DNA of 64,000 nt from Kroppenstedtia eburnea (GTDB lineage: Bacteria > Bacillota > Bacilli > Thermoactinomycetales > DSM-45169). Each line of letters begins with the position of its first letter. The first letter of the stretch is position 1. The stretch spans positions 744,001 through 808,000 of the forward strand of contig NZ_CP048103.1 of NCBI RefSeq assembly GCF_013282215.1, given 5' to 3'. Positions 43,769 through 51,796 of this stretch are shown in pieces. The position numbers and the translations under genes are program-made. Under the pieces are notes generated by a model that was not told the origin of the DNA, did no database searches, and saw nothing but the letters and a program-made list of their open reading frames with translations.

Positions 43769-43925
43769 TAGTGAGATATGGATTGATATGGCGATAATAA
43801 TGGTTGGGCTGTATTTGTTTATATGTGGAATATTGGATTTGAAAGTTAATAAAAAGGTTTCAATATTCCTCATAATTTCGGGATCGATTTGTGTATTAGC
43901 AAATTTGATTCGTTTAATAGTATGA
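43668..43925 (+). CDS. small membrane protein, candidate immunity to CT6
   Basis: An 85-residue protein with about three membrane segments (MRVIGVILTIILCLVSLG, IWIDMAIIMVGLYLFICGIL, VSIFLIISGSICVLANLI). TTG 43668 lies 8 bases after TAAGGAGG; an ATG at 43710 is the alternative. AT-rich, not recognised. Overlap with the tail of CT6 suggests translational coupling. Confidence 0.55.
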   Translation: MGKINWSAEKVKSSMRVIGVILTIILCLVSLGTDSEIWIDMAIIMVGLYLFICGILDLKVNKKVSIFLIISGSICVLANLIRLIV

Positions 43926-43950
43926 TATCCAAATAATCAGTTACACTCAG

Positions 43951-44090
43951 CCGAACAAGAACGTCATCTATGAGACGGATCAGAACAACCAGATCGTGGC
44001 CCACTACACCGGATCGGTCGTGGCGACCTATGAGTACGATGCCTTCGGGAACCTGCCGAAAGAAACGGGGACGGTGGATAATCCCGGCCA
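43951..44090 (+). pseudogene. last RHS core fragment, internally deleted
   Basis: Reads NKNVIYETDQNNQIVAHYT, then jumps to GSVVATYEYDAFGNLPKETG and TVDNP. The segment between (GANNELVSMT... to DSTG) is lost. It joins directly to the copy of the 12397 gene end. Confidence 0.7.
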
Positions 44091-44099
44091 GCAATACCT

Positions 44100-44190
44100 C
44101 TTTTCACCGCATCGGCGCCAAGGATTGGGTTCGGACCCCCACTCCAAACCCGTCGCCCTCCGTCTCCGGTTGCCACACACGGCGAAGTGA
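44100..44190 (+). pseudogene. broken copy of the 3' end of the gene at 12397
   Basis: CGCATCGGC-CCAAGGA-TGGGT-CGG and then CCCCACTCCAAACCCGTCGC through the stop codon match 12583-12741 with about 65 bases deleted in between. The gene's terminator is copied too (44197-44222). Confidence 0.75.
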
Positions 44191-44196
44191 ACCGAA

Positions 44197-44222
44197 AACC
44201 CCCCGGGATTTCCCGGGGGGTT
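44197..44222. terminator. duplicated GC-rich terminator
   Basis: Same CCCCCCGGG/CCCGGGGGG stem as at 12747. On the minus strand it is followed by TTTT, so it may now serve the oxidoreductase gene ending at 44300. Confidence 0.7.
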
Positions 44223-44299
44223 CTGGTTTACGATGCTTGGCGATATGTTCAGTGAAGATTGGCCCCGATCAGGCTGACAGTGGAAACCCGGGTCAACTA

Positions 44300-45223
44300 T
44301 CACCCCTTACGAATCTCTTGGATGATCTCTTCAATTAATTCCTGAGCCCGAATTCCCTCCCGGCCATCGACGAAGGGAGGGGTGTCTCCTCTCAAAGAAT
44401 CCACGAAATGTTGAACGGCATCCACAAATCCCCGCCGTTTGAGAACCTGTTCCCAGGCTCCCGGTGTGTGGATGATCTTTTCGCCGTCCTGCTCCACTTC
44501 CAAGGTTTCCAAATGGAGAACCCGTCGCGTTTTGCCGTCGGTGATCGCCTCCAGCCGTTCCATATTTGTGCCGGCTTCCCGGTGCATGGCGGTGTGGATG
44601 GAGGAATCATTGGACAGGGAAAAGATATGGTTGGCGAACAGCAGCGATCCATCCTCTTTCATTTTCACCTCGCCATGGAGGGTGAAAGAGGCGGGTCCTG
44701 CCAACCAGATCGCAGTGTCAATCAAGTGAATATAGTCGTCCAGCAGGGTGAAATCAAAGAGATGGGCGGAAGAACGAATCCGGTGTTTGTCCAGACGGAT
44801 GAGAGCGGGGGGATGCAACCCTGCCTTGATCTTCTGATACAAGGGGGCGAATCGACGATTGAACCCGACCATCAGTTTCCGTCCCGTTTTTTCACTCAGT
44901 TCCACCAGCCGCCGGCTTTTTTCCACAGTGGAGGCCAAGGGTTTGTCGACATAGACATCGACCCCCTTCTTTAAAGAGTCCGAAACCACTTGATCATGGG
45001 AGTCTGTGGAAGTATGGACAAATACGGCATGGCAATCCCGGAGCAGGTCCGGGAGGCTGGTATAATCCCGGATCCGGTATTCCCGGCAGATCCTTTGGGC
45101 TTTGGATCGGTTCGGAGAGAAGGCTCCAACCAACTCCCAATCTGTTTCCTTTGTGAGAACCGGTAAATAAGCTTTCTGGGCGATGTTTCCCAACCCGATG
45201 ATTCCGACCTTGGGTCTTTCCAT
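44300..45223 (-). CDS. Gfo/Idh/MocA family oxidoreductase
   Basis: A 307-residue NAD(P)-dependent oxidoreductase. Rossmann motif GIIGLGNIAQKAYLP at the N-terminus, VYVDKPLA with the conserved lysine (EKP-type motif), then MVGFNRRFAP and a C-terminal substrate domain ending with a dimerisation part. Substrates are usually sugars or their derivatives; no neighbours point to one. RBS AAAGGAGGG before ATG 45223. Single gene bordering the Rhs island. Confidence 0.9.
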   Translation of the reverse strand: MERPKVGIIGLGNIAQKAYLPVLTKETDWELVGAFSPNRSKAQRICREYRIRDYTSLPDLLRDCHAVFVHTSTDSHDQVVSDSLKKGVDVYVDKPLASTVEKSRRLVELSEKTGRKLMVGFNRRFAPLYQKIKAGLHPPALIRLDKHRIRSSAHLFDFTLLDDYIHLIDTAIWLAGPASFTLHGEVKMKEDGSLLFANHIFSLSNDSSIHTAMHREAGTNMERLEAITDGKTRRVLHLETLEVEQDGEKIIHTPGAWEQVLKRRGFVDAVQHFVDSLRGDTPPFVDGREGIRAQELIEEIIQEIRKG

Positions 45224-45336
45224 CGTTTCCCTCCTTTTGGGCGGTTCACCCTGTGCCCGCCTTTTGCGGGAGTTATCCTCTCTTCGTAAGTTACCTACAT
45301 TCGGGAGAAGTTTTTAACATTACTTATTATAAATTG

Positions 45337-45376
45337 AAACCCAGCAACCTTCTTACAACAAGATTGCTGGGTTTCT
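45337..45376 (-). terminator. terminator of the pseudouridine synthase gene
   Basis: GAAACCCAGCAACCTT and AAGATTGCTGGGTTTC form a 16-pair stem with one mismatch. Confidence 0.8.
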
Positions 45377-45441
45377 TCAAATCATAGGCAAAATTAGAAT
45401 AACCGTTGAGATTCATCCATCGCCCTCTCAAGAAGAACTTT

Positions 45442-46377
45442 TCATTTCTCCCCCGGCAGCGGCAGTTTCAGCTCTTTGGCCAGGCGGGTCAGGTCTTTGG
45501 GCAGGGGGGAGTGGACAGTGACCGGTTCCCCCCGGAGGGGATGGTGGAAACCGACTTCGCAGGCGTGTAGAGCCTGGCGGCTGATCAGGGGGCTGGTGCT
45601 CCCGTAGAGTCCGTCCCCGAACAAGGGAAAGCCCAGGTGGGAGAAGTGGACGCGGATCTGATGAGTGCGTCCTGTCTCCAGTTCCACTTGTACCAGGGTG
45701 GCCTTCTGGTTTCGGGCCAGGACGCGGTAATGGGTTACTGCGGGATCTCCTGCTGGGGAGACCTGGCGCCGGAGGGGATGGTCTGGATCCCGGTCGATCG
45801 CAGCGTCGATCGTTCCTTCTGCCGCCGGGGCCTGGGTCAGGGATCCCTCCAAAAAGGCATAATAGACCCGTTTGAGTCGCTTTTCCCGCAATTGTCGATC
45901 CATCAGTTGGTGGGCGTAAGCCGATTTGGCCACCACCAGCAGTCCCGAAGTGTGGCGATCCAGACGGTGGACGGGTCGGACTTTCCCTTCCCATCCCTGC
46001 TCTTTCCAGCGGTGGACAATGCCGTGGGCCAATGTTCCCCCCTCGCCGGAATGTACCGGGTGCACGTTGATGCCGGCAGGTTTGTCCACTACCATCCAGT
46101 CCTCATCCTCATAGGGGACCTCCAGGGGCATCGGTTCCGGTTCCAGATCGGCCCGCTCCCGGGGCCGGACGGCCACCTGAAGCCGATCTCCCTCTTTGAC
46201 CACCCGTTTCAGAAAAGGCATCTGGCGATTGAGACGAATGCCCCGGGAGCGGGTCAGCCGGTTGATCATCCGGTTGGAGAGGAGGAGGGGGCCCTTCAGC
46301 ACTTCCTCCACCGTCCGGTTGTGCCACTCCCCGGTGATGGTGCAAGTGATCCATTTGTTGTGTTGCATCCGACACAT
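45442..46377 (-). CDS. RluA family RNA pseudouridine synthase
   Basis: A 311-residue enzyme. An S4-like N-terminal domain (about 15-85), then the catalytic domain with VVDKPAGINVHP and RPVHRLDRHTSGLLVVAKS, in which the aspartate of HRLD is catalytic, and GRTHQIRVHFSHLGFPLFGD. It modifies uridines in rRNA or tRNA; the target cannot be told. The start ATG 46377 has a weak GCGGGGA; ATG 46368 is an alternative. Confidence 0.92.
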   Translation of the reverse strand: MCRMQHNKWITCTITGEWHNRTVEEVLKGPLLLSNRMINRLTRSRGIRLNRQMPFLKRVVKEGDRLQVAVRPRERADLEPEPMPLEVPYEDEDWMVVDKPAGINVHPVHSGEGGTLAHGIVHRWKEQGWEGKVRPVHRLDRHTSGLLVVAKSAYAHQLMDRQLREKRLKRVYYAFLEGSLTQAPAAEGTIDAAIDRDPDHPLRRQVSPAGDPAVTHYRVLARNQKATLVQVELETGRTHQIRVHFSHLGFPLFGDGLYGSTSPLISRQALHACEVGFHHPLRGEPVTVHSPLPKDLTRLAKELKLPLPGEK

Positions 46378-46519
46378 TCCCCGCTTTCAAGGAATTTCTG
46401 ACGTATTCCATCCCGGATCCCGGGATGGATCGGGAGAAAGCTTACCAGTCCGTGCCATTTTGTTCCTCTATTCCATCCTACCTTTTTTTTCGCTTTTGGC
46501 AAGATGGAACGTGGGATGT

Positions 46520-46548
46520 TTGTCACCAGGTGTCATCTGTGGTATATT
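46520..46548 (+). promoter_or_regulatory. sigma-A promoter of the thiamine operon
   Basis: TTGTCA (46520-46525), 17 bases, TATATT (46543-46548). It starts transcription just before the TPP riboswitch. Confidence 0.8.
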
Positions 46549-46565
46549 GTTTGGCGACAAGGACA

Positions 46566-46649
46566 AAGGGGAGCCGGGGGGACCGGCTGAGAGGGTGCTG
46601 CACCGCACCGACCCGCTGAACCTGATCTGGATGATGCCAGCGTAGGGAA
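46566..46649 (+). promoter_or_regulatory. TPP riboswitch (THI element)
   Basis: The conserved parts are in order: GGGGAGCC, GGCTGAGAGGG, GACCC, then CTGAACCTGATCTGGATGATGCC (in two pieces here: CTGAACCTGATCTGG and ATGATGCCAGCG) and TAGGGAA. It senses thiamine pyrophosphate and controls the four genes downstream through the terminator at 46706. Confidence 0.95.
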
Positions 46650-46705
46650 CATACGGAAGATGCGGCCGAAAGGGCCGCTGTATGCATGCGTATGGAAAAC
46701 TCGCA

Positions 46706-46733
46706 ACCAATCCGGACAGGGTTGGTTTTTTTT
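46706..46733 (+). terminator. riboswitch expression-platform terminator
   Basis: ACCAATCC (46706-46713) pairs with GGGTTGGT (46719-46726), followed by eight T. It lies between riboswitch and first gene. A GCGGCC/GGCCGC hairpin (about 46663-46679) between them may take part in the switch. Confidence 0.8.
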
Positions 46734-46757
46734 GTGAATCCAAAGGAGGGAAATCCC

Positions 46758-47063
46758 ATGGCCAATGCCAATGTCAGTTTGCAAATCCTCCCCCGGGGGG
46801 CGAGTGATGAAGAGGTGTACGCCCTTGTGGATGAAGCGATCCGGGTGATTCAGGCATCCGGTGTCAACCACCGGGTCGGTCCGATGGAGACCACGATGGA
46901 AGGGGATTACGACCAGTTGATGGCCATTGTGAAGGAGGCCCAGGAAGCGGTGGTGAAGGCGGGTGGTTCCCGGGTGCTCTCCATCATCAAGGTGGACTAT
47001 AAACCTTCAGGAGTCACCATGGAAGAGAAGACGGGTAAATATGATACCGGCGATTTTCGATGA
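46758..47063 (+). CDS. MTH1187 family thiamine-binding protein
   Basis: A 101-residue protein of the MTH1187/YkoF-like superfamily: NVSLQILPRGASDEEVYALVDEAIRVIQASGVNHRVGPMETTMEG and a matching C-terminal half. These bind thiamine or its precursors. ATG 46758 follows AAAGGAGGG; the open frame further 5' runs through the terminator and is not used. Its stop overlaps the start of the permease gene. Confidence 0.87.
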   Translation: MANANVSLQILPRGASDEEVYALVDEAIRVIQASGVNHRVGPMETTMEGDYDQLMAIVKEAQEAVVKAGGSRVLSIIKVDYKPSGVTMEEKTGKYDTGDFR

Positions 47064-47860
47064 AGGAGTGGTTGAGGAATCGGCTCCGGGGGATCTTCCC
47101 CCCTTTGTTGACCCTTTTTTTACTGCTGGCAGTCTGGGAAGCGGGTGCCCGCCTGGTGAAGGTGGAGGCGTGGCTGTTGCCCGCTCCCAGCCGGATCGCG
47201 GCTTCACTGGTGGAGAGTTGGGAACTGCTCCTGCGCCATACCGGCCCCACTTTGACGGAAGCCGCCCTCGGCTTTGGGCTGGGGATCGGGGTGGCTCTCC
47301 TGCTGGCGGTGGGGATTGAGCTCTTTCCCTGGCTCCGGCGGGGGGTGTATCCCCTTCTGATCACCTCGCAGACGGTTCCGGTGATCGCCGTCGCCCCCCT
47401 CTTGATTCTCTGGTTCGGGTATGGACTGTTGCCCAAGGTACTGATCGTCGCTCTGGTCACCTTTTTTCCTGTGGTCGTAAGTACGGTGGACGGGTTGCGC
47501 TCCGCCGATCCGGACATGGTTCGACTGTTGAAGTCCATGGGGGCGGGTGAGTGGCGGGTGTTTCGGATGGTCCGCTTTCCCCATGCCCTGCCCTCCTTTT
47601 TTTCGGGAATGAAGATCGCCGCCACCTACGGCATCCTGGGGGCGGTGATCGCCGAGTGGCTGGGGGCGAGTGAAGGGTTGGGCGTCTTTTTGATCCGTTC
47701 GCAAAACTCCTTTGCCGCCGACCGGGTGTTTGTGGCCATCGCCGCCATCACCTTTTGGAGTTTGATCCTGTTCGGACTGGTGCAGGTCCTGGCCCGTTGG
47801 GCGGCTCCCTGGGCCTATATACACAATGAGGAAGATCGGAGAGGAGAGAAAGAAGGATGA
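47060..47860 (+). CDS. thiX: thiamine-precursor ABC transporter permease
   Basis: A 266-residue membrane permease of the BPD_transp_1 type with about six segments and the EAA-like loop KSMGAGEWRVFRMVRFPHALPSFFSGMKIAATYGILGAVIAEWLG. Start overlaps the previous stop (ATGA). With ThiY and ThiZ it should import a pyrimidine precursor such as HMP or formyl-aminopyrimidine. Symbol by gene order and riboswitch context. Confidence 0.87.
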   Translation: MKEWLRNRLRGIFPPLLTLFLLLAVWEAGARLVKVEAWLLPAPSRIAASLVESWELLLRHTGPTLTEAALGFGLGIGVALLLAVGIELFPWLRRGVYPLLITSQTVPVIAVAPLLILWFGYGLLPKVLIVALVTFFPVVVSTVDGLRSADPDMVRLLKSMGAGEWRVFRMVRFPHALPSFFSGMKIAATYGILGAVIAEWLGASEGLGVFLIRSQNSFAADRVFVAIAAITFWSLILFGLVQVLARWAAPWAYIHNEEDRRGEKEG

Positions 47861-48873
47861 ACAGATACAGACGGGGATTCCGGTGGGGGGCCTTGCTGTT
47901 GGTGCTGTCCCTTATTTTGACCGCCTGCGGGGCTCCCGATGAAAAGGATGGGCAAGCCGGCGGGAAAAAAGTGACCCTGATGCTGGACTGGGTGCCCAAT
48001 ACCAATCATACCGGGCTGTATGTGGCTCAGGAGAAAGGATACTTCGCCAATGAAGGGCTGAATGTGGAGATCGCCACCCCGGCGGAAACGTCAGCCAACC
48101 AGCTGGTGGGAGCGGGAAAGGCGGATTTTGGCATCAGCTCCCAGGAGTACGTGATCCAAGGCCGGGCCCAGGGGGTGCCGGTTGTCTCCATCGCCGCCAT
48201 TCTGCAACATAACACCTCCGGCTTTGCCGCCCCCAAGGAGAAAGGGATCAAGCGGGCCCGGGATTTTGTCGGCAAGACCTACGGCGGTTGGGGAACCCCC
48301 ATTGAAAACGCCTTTATCCAGACGGTGTTGCAAATGGACGGGGTGAAGACGAAACAGGTGGAAGACAAGGTGAAGATCGTCAATATGGGGGAAACCGATT
48401 TCTTTGCCGCCACCAAACGGAATGTGGATTTTGCCTGGATCTACTATGGCTGGACAGGCATCCAGGCGGAGACCCAAGGAGTGGATCTCGACTTCCTGGA
48501 GCTGAGAAAGCTGGATCCGGTGCTGGATTTCTACACCCCCACCCTGATCACCAATGAACAGATGATCCAAAAGGATCCGGAGACCGTCAAAAAGCTGGTC
48601 CAAGCGGTCAGCCGGGGCTATCGATACGCCATTTCGCATCCGGAGGAAGCGGCGGACATTCTGGTGAAGGCCGCCCCCGAGACGGACAAGAAACTGGCCC
48701 GGGCCTCCCAGAAATGGATGAGCCCCCGGTACCAGGCGGAAGCGGCACGCTGGGGCGAACAAAAGGAAAAAGTGTGGGTCGATTTCAGCGACTGGATGTG
48801 GAAACACCGGTTGATGGAGAAAAAGGTTGACGCAACGAAGGCCTACACCAATGAGTTTCTGCCGGAGAAATGA
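47857..48873 (+). CDS. thiY: NMT1/THI5-like substrate-binding lipoprotein
   Basis: A 338-residue exported lipoprotein. Signal and lipobox LILTACG, then the NMT1/THI5-like fold: VTLMLDWVPNTNHTGLYVAQEKGYF, GKADFGISSQEYVIQGRAQGVPVVSIAAILQHNTSGF and KTYGGWGTP. The family binds thiamine pyrimidine precursors. Start overlaps the permease stop (ATGA). Confidence 0.92.
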   Translation: MNRYRRGFRWGALLLVLSLILTACGAPDEKDGQAGGKKVTLMLDWVPNTNHTGLYVAQEKGYFANEGLNVEIATPAETSANQLVGAGKADFGISSQEYVIQGRAQGVPVVSIAAILQHNTSGFAAPKEKGIKRARDFVGKTYGGWGTPIENAFIQTVLQMDGVKTKQVEDKVKIVNMGETDFFAATKRNVDFAWIYYGWTGIQAETQGVDLDFLELRKLDPVLDFYTPTLITNEQMIQKDPETVKKLVQAVSRGYRYAISHPEEAADILVKAAPETDKKLARASQKWMSPRYQAEAARWGEQKEKVWVDFSDWMWKHRLMEKKVDATKAYTNEFLPEK

Positions 48874-49631
48874 CCATGAAATTGCAACTGGAGAATTTAT
48901 CTCATGCATATCCCTCCCCGGAAGGGATGCGGCAAGTGGTGGAGGGCATCGATCTGACGGTGGAACAGGGGGAATTCCTCAGTATCATCGGTCCCAGCGG
49001 GTGCGGGAAAAGCACTCTGTTCAACCTGATCAGCGGACTGGAACGTCCGGCGGCGGGGCGGGTGCTGGCCGGGGGAGTGGACATCACCGGCCGCACCGGT
49101 CACGTCAGCTACATGCCCCAGAAGGATTCCCTGTTTCCCTGGCGGACCGTGCTGGAAAACGCCACCCTGGCCGTGGAAGTGGCGGGCGGGAATAAAAAAG
49201 ATGCCCGGCGCCGGGCGGAAGAACTCCTCCCCGTCTTCGGCCTGGAGAGCTTCGCCCACGAATCTCCCGCCCGTCTCTCCGGCGGAATGCGACAACGGGC
49301 GGCACTGCTCAGGACGGTGATGGCCGATCAGGATCTGTGGCTGCTGGATGAGCCGATGGGAGCCCTGGATGCCCTCACCCGGGAACGGATGCAAGATTGG
49401 CTTCTCGGCATCCTGAAACGGTTTCCCCGTACGGTTCTGTTCATCACCCACAGCATCGACGAAGCCATCTATCTCTCCGACCGGGTGCTGGTCCTCACCC
49501 CCCGCCCGGCCCGGATCCAGGAGATCCTGCAGGTGGAACTTCCCCGCCCCCGTCAACGGGAGCAACTGGCAACCGATGCCTTCCTCCGGCATAAACAATG
49601 GCTGTGGGAGAAATTGAATCAAGAGAAGTGA
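48870..49631 (+). CDS. thiZ: thiamine-precursor ABC transporter ATPase
   Basis: A 253-residue nitrate/sulfonate/taurine-type ATPase. Walker A GPSGCGKST, Q-loop MPQKDSLFPWRTVLEN, signature LSGGMRQRAALLRT, Walker B LWLLDEPMGALD, H-loop ITHSIDEAIYLSDRV. Start ATG 48870 overlaps the thiY stop; ATG 48876 is possible. Last gene of the riboswitch operon. Confidence 0.92.
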   Translation: MTMKLQLENLSHAYPSPEGMRQVVEGIDLTVEQGEFLSIIGPSGCGKSTLFNLISGLERPAAGRVLAGGVDITGRTGHVSYMPQKDSLFPWRTVLENATLAVEVAGGNKKDARRRAEELLPVFGLESFAHESPARLSGGMRQRAALLRTVMADQDLWLLDEPMGALDALTRERMQDWLLGILKRFPRTVLFITHSIDEAIYLSDRVLVLTPRPARIQEILQVELPRPRQREQLATDAFLRHKQWLWEKLNQEK

Positions 49632-49635
49632 ATCC

Positions 49636-49667
49636 GGCCACTCCGTGATTTTGCGGGGTGGCTTTTT
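49636..49667 (+). terminator. terminator of the thiamine operon
   Basis: GCCAC-CCG pairs with CGG-GTGGC, followed by TTTTT. Confidence 0.82.
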
Positions 49668-49835
49668 GCTGCTTCGCCTGGAACTTGTGGTTTTTATTAG
49701 AGTCGGTTTTGAGCTATAATAGGTCTGTTATCAAGAGTTGGCGAACTTCGCGCACTCCTGGGTTTGGGGGGGCTTTTTTTATGGTCGGCATGTGGTTCCC
49801 CCGACTTGGATATACAGAAGATGAGGTGGTTGTCG

Positions 49836-51425
49836 ATGAGTGATCATAAGTACCGCAAGTCCACATCGGAGGAAATCGGAAGTGAGCCGGACAGACCGGA
49901 AGAACACAAAGTTTCTCCCGAGACGGACAAAATCTATACAGCTGCCATGCAGCCTTCCGTTCCCGGCGGACGAACCGCCACCAACAAATTGGGTGCAGTC
50001 CTGCGGAGGGAGCCGGAACCGGGGATTGGGGAGCCGGAAGAGAAGGGATCCATCGACTTTGCCAAGCCCTTGTGGCAATCCTTGATCATCTTCTTTATTC
50101 CGTTGATGCTCAGCAATATCTTGCAATCCCTCGGGGGAACGGTCAGTTCGGTCTTGCTGGGCAGGGGGCTGGGGGAACATGCATTGGCCGCCGCCAGTGC
50201 CATCTTTCCCTTGACATTCCTGCTGATCTCCTTGGTGATCGGACTGGGAAGTGCCAGTTCCGTATTGATCGGGCAAGCCCATGCCAGCCGCAACCGGGAA
50301 CGGATGAAAGCCACCGTGGGAACCTCCCTCACCTTTGCGCTGTTGGCGGGAATTGTCTCCGCTGTGATCGGCAATGTGTTTCTGTACGATCTGTTGAAAC
50401 TGATCGGAATCCCGGCGGAAATCATGGAGGAGGCGGCCCGGTTTGGGCGGGTTCTCTTCAGTGGGTTGCCCATTCTCTTCCTCTATATCATCTACACCAC
50501 GTTCTTGCGGGGAACCGGTGATTCCAAGACTCCCTTTTACTTCTTGTTGATCAGCACCGCCCTGACGATCCTGTTGACCCCGGCCTTCCTGTTCGGCTGG
50601 ATGGGACTTCCCAGGCTGGGAATCGAGGGAGCCGCCATGGCCAATGTGGTCGGGTCCCTGATCACTTTGATCCTGCTGATCATTTACCTGCGCTGGGTGA
50701 AGCACACCTTGGCACTGGATCGGACCACTATCAAAAAGTTGCGCCTGGATCCGTCGATCCTGAAACTGATGATCGGGATCGGTCTGCCCACCGGTGCACA
50801 GATGATTTTTATCTCCGCATCGGAGATCGCCATCGTCTCTTTTGTCAACCGGTTCGGGGCCCATGCCACCGCCGCCTACGGGGCGATCAACCAGGTGATC
50901 AACTATGTTCAGATCCCGGCGATGAGCTTAGGCATCGCCATCGGCATCTTCGGTGCCCAGCTGATCGGTTCCAACCGGCAGCACCGGTTGCAGGAATTGC
51001 TTAAAAACACCGTGGTTCTCAACTATGTGATCGGTCTGGTCCTGACAGGTCTGGTCTATCTGTTCAGCCGGCCGATCCTGTCCTGGTTTTTGACGGATCC
51101 CAATACCCTGGATGTGGCGGAGATCTCTTTGTACATCACCCTGTGGTCCTTTATCCTCTTGGGGAATGTCATCATTCTGACGGGATTGATGCGGTCCAGC
51201 GGCACCGTGTTCTGGCCCACCCTGATCGGAATTTTATCGATCATCCTGGTGGAGATTCCCGCCGCCTACATCCTCTCTCACACCGCCGGTTTGCAAGGAG
51301 TGTGGATGGCCTATCCCATCTCCTTCAGTACCAATCTGCTGGCCCAGTATCTCTACTACCGCCTGTACTGGAAGAACCGCACCCACCAGCGTTTCTTCGA
51401 GGAACCGGAGGGCTCTCTCACATAA
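49836..51425 (+). CDS. MATE family multidrug/sodium exporter
   Basis: A 529-residue protein with twelve hydrophobic segments in two MATE halves (PLWQSLIIFFIPLMLSNILQSLGGTVSSVLLGRGLG; second half LKLMIGIGLPTGAQMIFISASEIAIVSFVNRFG). The first about 85 residues are a charged hydrophilic extension (SDHKYRKSTSEEIGSEPDRPEEHK..) unusual for the family. ATG 49836 follows GAGGTGG; frames further 5' lack an RBS. Substrate unknown. Confidence 0.9.
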   Translation: MSDHKYRKSTSEEIGSEPDRPEEHKVSPETDKIYTAAMQPSVPGGRTATNKLGAVLRREPEPGIGEPEEKGSIDFAKPLWQSLIIFFIPLMLSNILQSLGGTVSSVLLGRGLGEHALAAASAIFPLTFLLISLVIGLGSASSVLIGQAHASRNRERMKATVGTSLTFALLAGIVSAVIGNVFLYDLLKLIGIPAEIMEEAARFGRVLFSGLPILFLYIIYTTFLRGTGDSKTPFYFLLISTALTILLTPAFLFGWMGLPRLGIEGAAMANVVGSLITLILLIIYLRWVKHTLALDRTTIKKLRLDPSILKLMIGIGLPTGAQMIFISASEIAIVSFVNRFGAHATAAYGAINQVINYVQIPAMSLGIAIGIFGAQLIGSNRQHRLQELLKNTVVLNYVIGLVLTGLVYLFSRPILSWFLTDPNTLDVAEISLYITLWSFILLGNVIILTGLMRSSGTVFWPTLIGILSIILVEIPAAYILSHTAGLQGVWMAYPISFSTNLLAQYLYYRLYWKNRTHQRFFEEPEGSLT

Positions 51426-51796
51426 GAAAACAGGGCGGATCTGATCCCCTTACGGTAGACAGTGGAAAAGTCCCATCTGGCGACAACCACTGAGCTGCCG
51501 AAGGGGATTTCTTATGGTGGCAGGGGAATTTCATTTCACGCAGTCAGGAAAATTCTGTATCGATTCCGGGATATGTATTGTATAATAAAATTATACAGGC
51601 ATGTCGATCAACTGTATTTTGTAAGCTTTTTGCTGTTCCTTTACCGTAGACAAACTCTCCACCTTCCAACCATACCTCCATGTCACATGTTGATGTATCA
51701 ATGATAGCTACTGCCCCTCACATGATGATGTTCGGGTTGGCTGTTTATCTGTTGGGTCGGCATTCGGAGGCGTCACATTGAAGGGAAGAGAGGAAG
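51426..51796. other. intergenic region with possible IS remnant and a perfect palindrome
   Basis: Near 51441-51510, GATCCCCTTACGGTAGACAG and later GCCGAAGGGGATTT look like the two ends of an insertion sequence collapsed onto each other (GATCCCCTT/AAGGGGATT). At 51579-51597 TGTATAAT-AAA-ATTATACA is an exact dyad that includes a TATAAT -10, likely an operator for the exporter operon. No gene is supported. Confidence 0.45.
51579..51597 (+). promoter_or_regulatory. palindromic operator-like site over a -10 box
   Basis: TGTATAAT and ATTATACA are exact inverted repeats with three A between. The left arm contains TATAAT. The size and form fit a TetR- or MarR-type operator controlling the ABC exporter about 200 bases downstream, but no regulator gene is adjacent. 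Confidence 0.5.
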
